A stretch of DNA of 64,000 nt from Tenodera sinensis. Lineage: Eukaryota > Arthropoda > Insecta > Mantodea > Mantidae. The position numbers and the translations under genes are program-made. Where the stretch lies: the NCBI GenBank assembly GCA_030765045.1, contig CM060971.1, forward strand, positions 121,377,830-121,441,829. The letters run 5' to 3'. Positions within the stretch are counted from its first letter, which is position 1. Every line of letters starts with the position of its first letter. Under the pieces are notes generated by a model. The model ran no database searches and was not told the origin of the DNA. It saw only the letters and a list, made by a program, of their open reading frames with translations. Positions 41,421 to 54,575 of this stretch are shown piece by piece.

Positions 41421-44400
41421 GATAGTTGTGATGAATGTGTTTGTTGTGATTGTTGTGATGGATGTGATGGTTTTGAATTGTTTTGATGCTTGTGATTGTT
41501 GTGATGGTTGTGATGGTTGTGATGGATGTGATGGATGTGATGGTTGTGATGGTTGTGATTGTTGTGATGGATGTGATGTATGTGATGGTCGTGATGGATG
41601 TGATAGTTGTGATGGTTGTGATTGTTCTGATGGTTGTGATGGATGTGATGGTTGTGATGGTTGTGATGGTCGTGATTGTTGTGATGGATGTGATGGATGT
41701 GATCGTTGTGATGGATGTGATGGTTGTGATGGTTGTGATGGCTGTGATGGATGTGGTGGTTGTGATGGTTGTGATGCATGTGATGGTTGTGATTGTTGTG
41801 ATGGATGTGATGGATGTGATGGACGTGATGGTTGTGATGGATGTGATGGTTGTGATGGTTGTAATGGATGTGATGGTTGTGATGGATGTGATGGTTGTGA
41901 TGGATGTGATGGATGTGATGGTGGTGATGGTTGTGATGGATGTGATGGATGTGATTGTTGTGATGGTTGTGATTGTTGTGATGGATATGATGGATGAGAT
42001 GGATGTGATGGATGTGATGGTTGTGATGGATGTGATGGTTTTGATGGATGTGGTGGTTGTGATGGTTGTGATGGTTGAGATTGTTGTGATTGTTGTGATG
42101 GTTGTGATGGATGTGATGGTTGTGATAGATGTGATGGATGTGCTTGCTGTGATTGTGATTGTTGTGATGGATGTGATGGTTGTAATTGCTGTAATTGCTG
42201 TGATTGTTGTGATGGTTGTGATGGTTGCGATTGTTATGATTGTTGTGACGGATTTGATGGATGTGATGGTTGTGATGGATGTGATGGATGTGATTGCTGT
42301 GATTGTTGTGATTTTTGTGATTGTTGTGATGGTTGTGATGGATGAGGTGGTTGTGATGATTGTGATGGTTGTGATTGTTGTGATGGTTGTGATGGATGTG
42401 ATGGATGAGATGGTTGTGATGGTTGTGATGGATGTGAGTGATGTGATGGTTGTGATGGATGTGATGGTTGTGATGGATGTGATGGTTGTGATGGATGTGA
42501 TGGTTGTGATGGTTGTGATGAATGTGATGGATGTGATGGTTGTGATGGTTGTAATGGATGTGATGGATGTGATGGTTGTGATGGATGTGATGGTTGTAAT
42601 GGATGTGATGGATGTGATGGTTGTGATGGATGTGATGGTTGTGATGAATGTGATGGATGTGATGGTTGTGATGGTTGTAATGGATGTGATGGATGTGATG
42701 GATGTGATGGATGTGATTGTTGTGATGGATGTGATGGATGTGATGGTTATGATGGATGTGCTGGATGTGATGGTTGTGATGGTTGTGATTGTTGTGATGC
42801 ACGTGATGGTTGTGATGGAAGTTATGGTTGTGATGGTTGTGATTGTTGTGATGGATGTGATGGTTGTGACGGATGTGATGGATGTGATGGTTGTGATGGT
42901 TGTGATGGATGTGATGGATATGATGGTTGTGATGGATGTGATGGATGTGATGGATGTCATGGATGTCATGGATGTGATGGATGTGATAGTTGTGATGGAT
43001 GTGATGGATGTGATTGTTGTGATTGTTGAGAGGGATGTGATAGGTGTGATGGTTGTGATGGTTGTGATTGTTTTGATGGTTGTGATGGTTGTGATGGATG
43101 TGGTTGTTGTGATGGATGTGATGGTTTGATGGATGTGATGGTTATGATGGATGTGATTGTTGGGATGGTTGTGATGGTTGTAATAGATGTGATGGATGTG
43201 ATGGTTGTGATTGTTGTGATGGATGTGATGGATGTGACGGTTGTGATGGATGTGATGGTTGTGATGGTTGTGTAGGATGTGATGGTTGTGATGAATGTGA
43301 TGGTTGTGATGAATGTGATGGATGTGATGGATGTGATGGATGTGATGGTTGTGATGGACGTGATGGATGTGATAGTTGTGATGGATGTGTTTGTTGTGAT
43401 TGTTGTAATGGATGTGATGGTTTTGATTGTTGTGATAGTTGTGATGGTTGTGATGGATGTGATGGATGTGATGGTTGTGATGGATGTGATGGTTGTGATG
43501 GATGTGATGACTATGATGGATGTGATTGTTGTGATGGTTGTGATTTTTGTGATGGATGTAATGGATGTGATGGTTGTGATTGATGTGATGGTTGTGATGG
43601 ATGAGATGGTTCTGATGGATGTGATGGTTGTGATGGATGTGATTGTTGTGATGGTTGTGATGGCTGTGATGGATGTGATTGCAGTGATGGTTGTGATGGT
43701 TGTGATTGTTGTGATTGTTTTGATGAATGTGATGGATGTGATGGATGTGATGGATGTGATGGCTGTGATGGTTGTGATTCTTATGATGGATGTGATGGAT
43801 GTGATGGTTGTGATTGTTGTGATGGATGTGATGGATGTGATGGATGTGATGGTTGTGATTGTTGTGATGGATGTGATCGATGTGATGAATGTGATGGATG
43901 TGATGGATGTGATGGTTGTGATGGATGTGATGGATGTGATTGTTGTGATGGTTGTGATTGTTCTGATGGATGTGATGGATGTGATGGTTGTGATGGATGT
44001 GATGGTTGTGATGGTTGTGATTGTTGTGATGGTTGTGATTGTTGTGATGGTTGTGATGCATGTGATGGTTGTTATTGCTGTGATTGCTGTGATATTTGTG
44101 ATGTTTGTGATGGTTGTGATTGTTGTGATGGATGTGATGGTTGTGATGGATGTGATGGATGTGATTGTTCTGATTGTTGTGATTGTTGTGATTGTTGAGA
44201 TGGATGTGATAGGTGTGATGGTTGTGATGGTTGTGATTGTTTTGATGGTTGTGATTGATGTGATGGTTGTGATGGATGTGATAGTTGTCATGGTTGTGAT
44301 GGATGTGATGGATGTGATGGATGTGATGGTTGTGTTGGATGTGATGGATGTGATGGTTCTGATGGCTGTGATGGTTGTGATGGTTGTGATGGATGTGATG

Positions 44401-45720
44401 GTTGTGATGGATGTGATTGTTGTGATGGATGTGATGGATGTGATGGATGTGATGGATGTGATGGTTATGATGGATGTGATTGTTGTGATGGTTGTGATGG
44501 TTGTATTGGATGTGATTGATGTGATGGTTGTGATTGTTGTGATGGATGTGATGGATGTGATGGATGTGACGGTTGTGATGGATGTGATGGTTGTGATGGT
44601 TGTGATGGATGTGATGGATGTGATGGTTGTGATGAATGTGATGGATGTGATGGATGTGATGGATGTGATGGTTGTGATGGACGTGATGGATGTGATAGTT
44701 GTGATGGATCTGTTTGTTGTGATTGTTGTGATGGATGTGATGGTTTTGATTGTTGTGATGGTTGTGATTGTTGTGATGGTTGTGATGGATGTGATGGATG
44801 TGATGGTTGTGCTGGTAGCGATGGTTGTGATTGTTGTGATGGATGTGATGTATGTGATGGTCGTGATGGATGTGATTGTTGTGATTGTTGTGATTGATGT
44901 GATGGATGTGATGGATGTGATGGATGTGATGGTTGTGATGGTTGTGATGGCTGTGAAGGATGTGATGGTTGTGATGGTTGTGATGGATTTGATGGATGTG
45001 ATGGTTGTGATGGATGTGATGGCTATGATGGATGTGATTGTTGTGATGGTTGTGATTTTTGTGATGGATGTGATGGATGTGATGGTTGTGATGGTTGTGA
45101 TTGTTGTGATGGATGTGATGTATGTGATGGTCGTGATGGATGTGATTGTTGTGATTGTTGTGATGGATGTGATGGATGTGATGGTTGTGATGGATGTGAT
45201 GTATGTGATGGTCGTGATGCATGTGATTGTTGTGATGGTTGTGCTGGATGTGATGGTTTTGATGGTTGTGATCGTTGTGATTGTTGTGATGCTTGTGAAT
45301 GTTGTGATGGATGTGGTGGTGGTGATGGTTGTGATGGTTGTGATGGATGTGATGTATGTGATGGTCGTGATGGATGTGATTGTTGTGATTGTTGTGATGG
45401 ATGTGATGGATGTGATGGTTGTGATAGATGTGATGGTTGTGATGGTTATGATGGATGTGATTTTTGTGATGGATGTGATGGATGTGATGGATGTGATGAA
45501 TGTGATGGATGTAATGGTTGTGATTGTTGTGATGGATGTGATGGATGTGATGGTTGTGATGGATGTGATGGATGTGATGGATGTGATGGTTGTGATGGTT
45601 GTGATGGATGTGATGGATGTGATGGTTGTTTGGAATGTGATGGATGTGATGGATGTGATGGTTGTGATGGATGTGATGGATGTGATAGTTGTGATGGATG
45701 TGTTTGTTGTGATTATTGTG
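41421..45720 (+). repeat. R-type domain, first part
   Basis: New variants appear and dominate to the right end: GATGTATGTGATGGTCG (near 41576, 44846, 45118, 45198 and 45354), GATGGACGTGATGG followed by TGTGTTTGTTG, GATTGTTGAGATGG, and GATAGGTGTGATGG (43036 and 44211). Units of roughly 1.2-1.5 kb ending in TGTGATAGT-TGTGATGGA-TGTGTTTGT are suggested near 43390, 44710 and 45700, but I did not resolve exact boundaries. No gene is visible. Confidence 0.65.
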
Positions 45721-47370
45721 ATTGATGTGATGGTTGTGATTGTTGTGATGGTTGTGATGGTTGTGATGGATGTGATGGATGTGATTGTTGTGATGGTTGT
45801 GATGATGGTGATTGTTGTGATTGTTGTGATGGTTGTGATGGTTGTGATGGTTCTGATGCATGTGATGGTTGTGTTGGATGTGATGGTTGTGATGGCTGTG
45901 ATTGTTGTGATGGATGTGATGGATGTGATTGTTGTGATGGATGTGATGGTCGTTATGGTTGTGATGGTCGTGATTGTTGTGATTGTTGTGATGGTTGTGA
46001 TGGATGTGATTGCTGTGATTGTTTTGATGGTTATGACGGATGTGATGGATGTGATTCTTCTGATGGATGTGATGGTTGTGATGGATGTGATGGTTGTGAT
46101 TTATATGATGGATGTGATCGTTGTGATGGTTGTGATGGATGTGATGGATGTGATGGTTGTGATTGTTGTGATGGATGTGATTGTTGTGATGGTTGTGATT
46201 GTTGTGATTGTTGTGATGGATGTGATGGATGTGATGGTTGTGATCGATGTGATGGATGTGATCGTTGTGATGGATGTAATGGTTTGATTGTTGTGATGGA
46301 TGTGATGGTTGTGATGGTTGTGATGGATGTGATGGTTGTGATTGTTGTGATGGTTGTGATTGTTGTGATGGATGTGATGGATGTGATGGCTGTGATGGTT
46401 GTGATTGTTGTGATGGATGTGATTGTTGTGATGGATGTGATGGATGTGATAGTTGTGATGGATGTGATGGTTGTGATGGATGTGATTTATTGTGATGGTT
46501 TTGATGGTTGTAATGGATGTGATGGTTGTAATTGTTGTGATGGATGTGATGGTTGTGATGGTTGTGATTGTAGTGATGGATGTGATGGTTGTGATGGTTG
46601 GGATGGTTGTGATCGTTGTGATGGATATGATTGTTGTGATTGTTGTGATGGTTGTGATGGATGTGATGGATGTGATGGATGTGATGGTTGTGATAGATGT
46701 GATGGTTGTGATGGTTGTGATGGTTATGATGGATGTGATTTTTGTGATGGATGTGATGGATGTGATGGATGTGATGAATGTGATGGATGTAATGGTTTGA
46801 TTGTTGTGATGGATGTGATGGTTGTGATGGTTGTGATGGATGTGATGGTTGTGATTGTTGTGATGGTTGTGATTGTTGTGATGGATGTGATGGATGTGAT
46901 GGCTGTGATGGTTGTGATTGTTGTGATGGATGTGATTGTTGTGATGGATGTGATGGATGTGATAGTTGTGATGGATGTGATGGTTGTGATGGATGTGATT
47001 TATTGTGATGGTTTTGATGGTTGTAATGGATGTGATGGTTGTAATTGTTGTGATGGATGTGATGGTTGTGATGGTTGTGATTGTAGTGATGGATGTGATG
47101 GTTGTGATGGTTGGGTTGGTTGTGATCGTTGTGATGGATATGATTGTTGTGATTGTTGTGATGGTTGTGATGGTTGTGATGGATGTGATTGTTGTGATTG
47201 TTGTGATGGTTGTGATGTTTGTGATGGATGTGAAGGATGTGATGGAAGTGAAGGGTGTGATTGATGTGATGGATGTGATGGTTGTGATGGACGTGATGGT
47301 TTTGATGGATGTGATGGATGTGATGGTCGTGATGGATGTGATGGAAGTGATGGTTTTGATGGATGTAATG
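45721..47370 (+). repeat. Island of L-type sequence inside R-type array
   Basis: L markers reappear in L order: GGTTCTGATGCATG near 45850, GGTCGTTATGG near 45948, GATTTATATG at 46098, GGTTTGATTG at 46281, GATTGTAGTGATGG near 46567, GGTTGGGATGG near 46595, and the AGTGATGGTTTTGATGG block near 47345. The order matches 24965-25700 and 27320-28450. It is flanked on both sides by R-type sequence about 12 kb away from the main L domain. A short R-type fragment (about 46675-46783, matching 45420-45525) lies within the island. Confidence 0.8.
46270..47173 (+). repeat. Tandem duplication at 513-bp offset within the L island
   Basis: GGTTTGATTG at 46281 recurs at 46794, and the ATTTATTGTGATGG block near 46487 recurs near 47000. 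Both are offset by 513 bp, which is 57 monomers. Bases 46270-46660 and 46783-47173 look identical except for GGTTGGGATGG changed to GGTTGGGTTGG in the second copy. Confidence 0.85.
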
Positions 47371-50300
47371 GTTGTGATGGTTGTGATGGTTGTGGTTGTT
47401 GTGACGGATGTAATGGATGTGATGGATGTGATGGTTGTGATGGATGTGATGATTGTGATGGTTGTGATGGCTGTGATGAATGTGATGGTTGTGATGGTTG
47501 TGATGGATGTGATGGATGTGATGGTTGTGATTGTTGTGATGGATGTGATGGATGTGATGGATGTGATGGTTGTGATGGTTGTAATCGATGTGATGGTTGT
47601 GATGGATGCGATGGTAGTGATTGTTGTGATGGATGTGATGGATGTGATGGTTGTGATGGTTGTGATGGATGTGATGGATGTGATTGTTGTGATGGTTGTG
47701 ATTGTTGTGATGGATATGATGGATGAGATGGATGTGATGGATGTGCTTGCTGTGATTGTTGAGATTGTTGTGATGGATGTGATGGTTGTGATTGCTGTGA
47801 TGGTTGTGATGGTTGTGATTGTTGTGATTGTTGTACCGGATGTGATGGATGTGATGGTTGTGATGGATGTGATGGATGTGATTGTTGTGATTGTTGTGAT
47901 GGATGTGATGGATGTGATGGTTGTGATGGATGTGATGGTTGTGATGGATGTGATGTATGTGATGGTCGTGATGAATGTGATTGTTGTGATGGTTGTGATG
48001 GATGTGATGGTTTTGATGGTTGTGATGGTTGTGATTGTTGTGATGCTTGTGAATGTTGTGATGGATGTGGTGGTTGTGATGGTTGTGATGGTTGTGATTG
48101 TTGTGATGGATGTGATGTATGTGATGGTCGTGATGGATTTGATTGTTGTGATTGTTGTGATGGATGTGATGGTTGTGATAGATGTGATGGTTGTGATGGA
48201 TGTGATGGTTATGATGGATGTGATTGTTGTGATGGATGTGATGGATGTGATGGATGTGATGGATGTGATGGTTATGATGGATGTGATTGTTGTGATGGTT
48301 GTGATGGATGTGATGGATGTAATGGTTGTGATTGTTGTGATGGATGTGATGGATGTGATGGTTGTGATAGATGTGATGGATGTGATGGTTGTGATGGTTG
48401 TGATGGAGGTGATGAATGTGATGGTTTTGAGGAATGTGAAGGATGTGATGGATGTGATGGTTGTGATGGATGTGATGGATGTGAGAGTTGTGATGGATGT
48501 GTTGTGATTGTTGTGATGGATGTGATGGTTTTGATTGTTGTGATGGTTGTGATTGTTGTGATGGTTGTGATGGTTGTGACGGATATGATGGATGTGATGG
48601 ATGTGATGGTTGTGATTGTTGTGATGGATGTGATGTATGTGATGGTCGTGATTGATGTGATTGTTGTGATTGTTGTGATGGTTTTGATGGATGTGATGGT
48701 TGTGATGGTTGTGGTTGTTGTGATGGATGTGATGGATGTGATGGATGTGATGGTTGTGATGATTGTGATGGTTGTGATGGCTGTGATGAATGTGATGGTT
48801 GTGATGGATGTGATGGATGTGATTGTTGTGATGGATGTGATGGATGTGATGGATGTGATGGTTGTGATGGTTGTAATCGATGTGATGGTTGTGATGTATG
48901 CGATGGTAGTGATTGTTGTGATGGATGTGATGGATGTGATGGTTGTGATGGTTGTGATGGATGTGATGGATGTGATGGTTGTGATGGTTGTGATGGATGT
49001 GATGGTTGTGAGGAATGTGATGGATGTAATGGATGTGATGGTTGTGATGGATGTGATAGTTGTGATGGATGTGTTTGTTGTGATTATTGTGATGGATGTG
49101 ATGGTTTTGATTGTTGTGATGGTTGTGATTGTTGTGATGGTTGTGACGGATGTGATGGATTTGATGGATGTGATGGTTGTGATTGTTGTGATGGATGTGA
49201 CGTATGTGATGGTCGTGATGGATGTGATTGTTGTGATGGTTGTGATTGTTGTGATGGTTGTGATGGTAGTGATGGATGTGATGGTTGTGATGGTTGTGGT
49301 TGTTGTGATGGATGTAATGGATGTGATGGATGTGATGATTGTGATGGTTGTGATGTCTGTGATGAATGTGATGGTTGTGATGGTTGTGATGGATGTGATG
49401 GATGTGATGGATGTGATGGTTGTGATGGATGTGATGGATGAGATGGATGTGATGGTTGTGATGGTTGTAATCGATGTGATGGTTGTGATGGATGCGATGG
49501 TAGTGATTGTTGTGATGGATGTGATGGTTGTGATGGATGTGATTGTTGTGATGGTTGTGATTGTTGTGATGGATATGATGGATGAGATGGATGTGATGGA
49601 TGTGATGGATGTGATGGTTGTGATGGATGTGATGGTTGTGATGGTTGTGATTGTTGTGATTGTTGTGATGGTTGTGATGGATGTGATGGTTGTGATGGAT
49701 GTGATGGATGTGCTTGCTGTGATTGTTGAGATTGTTGTGATGGATGTGATGGTTGTGATTGTTGTGATGGTTGTGATGGTTGTGATTGTTGTGATTGTTG
49801 TACCGGATGTGATGGATGTGATGGTTGTGATGGATGTGATGGATGTGATTGTTGTGATTGTTGTGATGGATGTGATGGATGTGATGGTTGTGATGGATGT
49901 GATGGTTGTGATGGATGTGATGTATGTGATGGTCGTGATGGATGTGATTGTTGTGATGGTTGTGATGGATGTGATGGTTTTGATGGTTGTGATGGTTGTG
50001 ATTGTTGTGATGCTTGTGAATGTTGTGATGAATGTGGTGGTTGTGATGGTTGTGATTGTTGTGATGGATGTGATGTATGTGATGGTCGTGATGGATTTGA
50101 TTGTTGTGATAGTTGTGATGGATGTGATGGATCTGAGGGTTGTGATAGATGTGATGGTTGTGATGGATGTGATGGTTATGATGGATGTGATTGTTGTGAT
50201 GGTTGTGATGGATGTGATGGATGTGATGGTTGTGATGGATGTGATGGTTATGATGGATGTGATTGTTGTGATGGTTGTGATGGATGTGATGGATGTAATG

Positions 50301-50810
50301 GTTGTGATTGTTGTGATGGATGTGATGGATGTGATGGTTGTGACGGATGTGATGGATGTGATGGTTGTGATTGTTGTGATTGTTGTGATGGTTGTGATGT
50401 ATGTGATGGTCGTGATGGATGTGATGGTTGTGATGGTTGTGATGGTTGTGGTTGTTGTGATGGATGTGATGGATGTGATGGATGTGATGGATGTGATGGT
50501 TGTGATGATTGTGATGGTTGTGATGGCTGTGATGAATGTGATGGTTGTGATGGTTGTGATGGATGTGATGGATGTGAGAGTTGTGATGGATGTGTTTGTT
50601 GTGATTGTTGTGATGGATGTGATGGTTTTGATTGTTGTGATGTTTGTGATGGTTGTGATGGTTGTGAAGGATGTGATGGATGTGATGGATGTGATGGTTG
50701 TGATTGTTGTGATGGATGTGATGTATGTGATGGTCGTGATGGATGTGATTGTTGTGATTGTTGTGATGGTTGTGATGTATGTGATGGTCGTGATGGATGT
50801 GATGGTTGTG
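47371..50810 (+). repeat. R-type domain, second part
   Basis: This stretch contains the markers TGTACCGG (47832 and 49799), GTGCTTGCTGTGATTG, GTAATCGATG followed by GATGCGATGGTAG, and GATGTATGTGATGGTCG. The TACCGG spacing of 1,967 bp suggests a unit of about 2 kb. The left edge is a fusion of the L-type AGTGATGGTTTTGATGG block with an R-type GGTTGTGGTTGTTGTG block near 47370. Parts of this stretch recur at 59130-60660 and 62160-64000. No gene is visible. Confidence 0.7.
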
Positions 50811-52691
50811 ATGGTTGTGATGGTTGTGGTTGTTGTGATGGATGTGATGGATGTGATGGATGTGATGGATGTGATGGATGTGATGGTTGTGATGATTGTG
50901 ATGGTTGTGATGGCTGTGATGGTTGTGATGGTTGTGATGGATGTGATGGATGTGATGGTTGGGATTGTTGTGATGGATGTGATGGATGTGATGGTTGTGA
51001 TGGTTGTAATCGATGTGATGGTTGTGATGGATGCGATGGTAGTGATTGTTGTGATGGATGTGATGGATGTAATGGATGTGATGGTTGTGATGGTTGTGAT
51101 TGTTGCGAAGGCTGTGATTGTTGTGATGGATATGATGGATGAGATGGATATGATGGATGTGATGGATGTGATGGTTGTGATGGATGTGATGGTTGTGATG
51201 GTTGTGATTGTTGTGATGGTTGTGCTGGATGTGATGGTTGTGATGCATGTGATGGATGTGCTTGCTGTGATTGTTGAGATTGTTGTGATGGATGTGATGG
51301 TTGTGATTGCTGTGATTGTTCTGATGGTTGTCATTGTTGTACCGGATGTGATGGATGTGATGGTTGTGATGGATGTGATGGATGTGATTGCTGTGATTGT
51401 TGTGATTTTTGTGATTGTTGTGATGGTTGTGATGGATGTGATGGTTGTGATGATTGTGATGGTTGTGATTGTTGTGATGGTTGTGATGGATGTGATGGAT
51501 GTGATGGTTTTGATGGATGTGATGATTGTCATGGATGTGATGGTTGTGATGGTTGTGTTGGATGTGATGGATGTGATGGTTGTGATGGATGTGATGGATG
51601 TGATGATTGTGATGGATGTGATGGTTGTGATGGATGTGATGGTTGTGATGGTTGTGATGGTTGTGATGGATGTGATGTATGTGATGGATGTGATGGTTGT
51701 GATGGATGTGATGGATGTGATGGTTGTGATGGTTGTGATTATTGTGATGGTTGTGATTGTTGTGATGGATGTGATGGATGTTCTGGATGTGATGGATGTG
51801 ATGGACGTGGTGGATGTGATGGATGTTATGGTTGTGATGGTTGTGATTGTTGTGATTGATGTGATGGTTGTGACGGATGTGATAGTTGTGATGTTTGTCA
51901 TGGCTGTGATGGATGTGATGGTTGTGATGGATGTGATGGATGTGATAGTTGTGATGGATGTGATGGTTGTGATGGATATGATGGTTGTGATGGTTGTGAT
52001 GGCTGCGATGGAATTGATGGATGTGATGGTTGTGATGGATGTGATGGTTGTGTTGGATGTGATGGATGTGATGGACTGTGATGGATGTGATGGTTGTGAT
52101 GGATGTGATGGTTGTGATGCATGTGATGGTTGTGTTGTTGTGACTGCTGTGATGGTTGTGATGGATGTGATGGTTGTGATGGATGTGATGGTTGTGATTG
52201 ATGTGATTGTTGTGATGGATGTGGTGGATGTGATGCTTGTGATGGATGTGATGGTTGTGATGGATGTGATGGCTGTGATGGTTGTGATGGATGTGATGGT
52301 TATCATAGCTGCGAAGGATGTGATGGTTGTGATTGCTGTGATGGATGTGATGGATGTGATGGTTCTCATGGATGTGATGGTTGTGATGGATGTGATGGTT
52401 ATCATGGCTGCGATGGATGTGATGGTTGTGATGGTTGTGATTGCTGTGATGGATGTGATGGATGTGATGGTTCTGATGGATGTGATGGATGTGATGGTTG
52501 TGATGGATGTGATGGTTGTGATGGTTGTGATTGTTGTGATTGTTGTGATGGTTGTGATGGTTGTGATGCTTGTGTTGGATGTGATGGTTATGATTGTAGT
52601 GATGGATGTGATGGTTGTGATGCTTGTGATGGTTGTGACTGTTGTGATTGTTGTGATGGATGTGATGGTTGTGATGGATGTGATGGTTGTG
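50811..52691 (+). repeat. R-type tandem duplication, copy B1 (about 1.88 kb)
   Basis: This is the first copy of a tandem pair. The start block GTGGTTGTTGTG recurs at an offset of 1881 bp; GTAATCGATG (51006/52896) and TACCGG (51340/53230) at 1890 bp; and GGAATTGATGG (52010/53891) at 1881 bp. The 9-bp change comes from one extra TGTGATGAA monomer early in B2. Distinctive elements are GATGGACTGTGATGG (a 10-bp monomer near 52072), TATCATAGCTGCG near 52311 and TGTGTTGTTGTGACTGC near 52132. Confidence 0.85.
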
Positions 52692-54575
52692 ATGGTTGTG
52701 ATGGTTGTGGTTGTTGTGATGGATGTGATGGATGTGATGGATGTGATGGATGTGATGGATGTGATGGTTGTGATGATTGTGATGGTTGTGATGGCTGTGA
52801 TGAATGTGATGGTTGTGATGGTTGTGATGGATGTGATGGATGTGATGGTTGGGATTGTTGTGATGGATGTGATGGATGTGATGGTTGTGATGGTTGTAAT
52901 CGATGTGATGGTTGTGATGGATGCGATGGTAGTGATTGTTGTGATGGATGTGATGGATGTAATGGATGTGATGGATGTGATGGTTGTGATTGTTGCGAAG
53001 GCTGTGATTGTTGTGATGGATATGATGGATGAGATGGATATGATGGATGTGATGGATGTGATGGTTGTGATGGATGTGATGGTTGTGATGGTTGTGATTG
53101 TTGTGATGGTTGTGCTGGATGTGATGGTTGTGATGCATGTGATGGATGTGCTTGCTGTGATTGTTGAGATTGTTGTGATGGATGTGATGGTTGTGATTGC
53201 TGTGATTGTTCTGATGGTTGTCATTGTTGTACCGGATGTGATGGATGTGATGGTTGTGATGGATGTGATGGATGTGATTGCTGTGATTGTTGTGATGTTT
53301 GTGATTGTTGTGATGGTTGTGATGGATGTGATGGTTGTGATGATTGTGATGGTTGTGATTGTTGTGATGGTTGTGATGGATGTGATGGATGTGATGGTTT
53401 TGATGGATGTGATGATTGTCATGGATGTGATGGTTGTGATGGTTGTGTTGGATGTGATGGATGTGATGGTTGTGATGGATGTGATGATTGTGATGGATGT
53501 GATGGTTGTGATGGATGTGATGGTTGTGATGGTTGTGATGGTTGTGATGGATGTGATGTATGTGATGGATGTGATGGTTGTGATGGATGTGATGGATGTG
53601 ATGGTTGTGATGGTTGTGATTATTGTGATGGTTGTGATTGTTGTGATGGATGTGATGGATGTTCTGGATGTGATGGATGTGATGGACGTGATGGATGTGA
53701 TGGATGTTATGGTTGTGATGGTTGTGATTGTTGTGATTGATGTGATGGTTGTGACGGATGTGATAGTTGTGATGTTTGTCATGGCTGTGATGGATGTGAT
53801 GGTTGTGATGGATGTGATGGATGTGATAGTTGTGATGGATGTGATGGTTGTGATGGATGTGATGGTTGTGATGGTTGTGATGGCTGCGATGGAATTGATG
53901 GATGTGATGGTTGTGATGGATGTGATGGTTGTGTTGGATGTGATGGATGTGATGGACTGTGATGGATGTGATGGTTGTGATGGATGTGATGGTTGTGATG
54001 CATGTGATGGTTGTGTTGTTGTGACTGCTGTGATGGTTGTGATGGATGTGATGGTTGTGATGGATGTGATGGTTGTGATTGATGTGATTGTTGTGATGGA
54101 TGTGGTGGATGTGATGCTTGTGATGGATGTGATGGTTGTGATGGATGTGATGGCTGTGATGGTTGTGATGGATGTGATGGTTATCATAGCTGCGAAGGAT
54201 GTGATGGTTGTGATTGCTGTGATGGATGTGATGGATGTGATGGTTCTGATGGATGTGATGGCTGTGATGGATGTGATGGTTATCATGGCTGCGATGGATG
54301 TGATGGTTGTGATGGTTGTGATTGCTGTGATGGATGTGATGGATGTGATGGTTCTGATGGATGTGATGGATGTGATGGTTGTGATGGATGTGATGGTTGT
54401 GATGGTTGTGATTGTTGTGATTGTTGTGATGGTTGTGATGGTTGTGATGCTTGTGTTGGATGTGATGGTTATGATTGTAGTGATGGATGTGATGGTTGTG
54501 ATGCTTGTGATGGTTGTGACTGTTGTGATTGTTGTGATGGATGTGATGCTTGTGATGGATGTGATGGTTGTCATG
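52692..54575 (+). repeat. R-type tandem duplication, copy B2 (about 1.88 kb)
   Basis: This is the second copy of the pair, following B1 directly. Small differences from B1 include GATGTTTGTGATTG near 53292 where B1 has GATTTTTGTGATTG, and GGACGTGATGG near 53683 where B1 has GGACGTGGTGG. It ends in the GACTGTTGTGATTG block near 54530, after which the order changes to TGTGATGCT. Confidence 0.85.
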
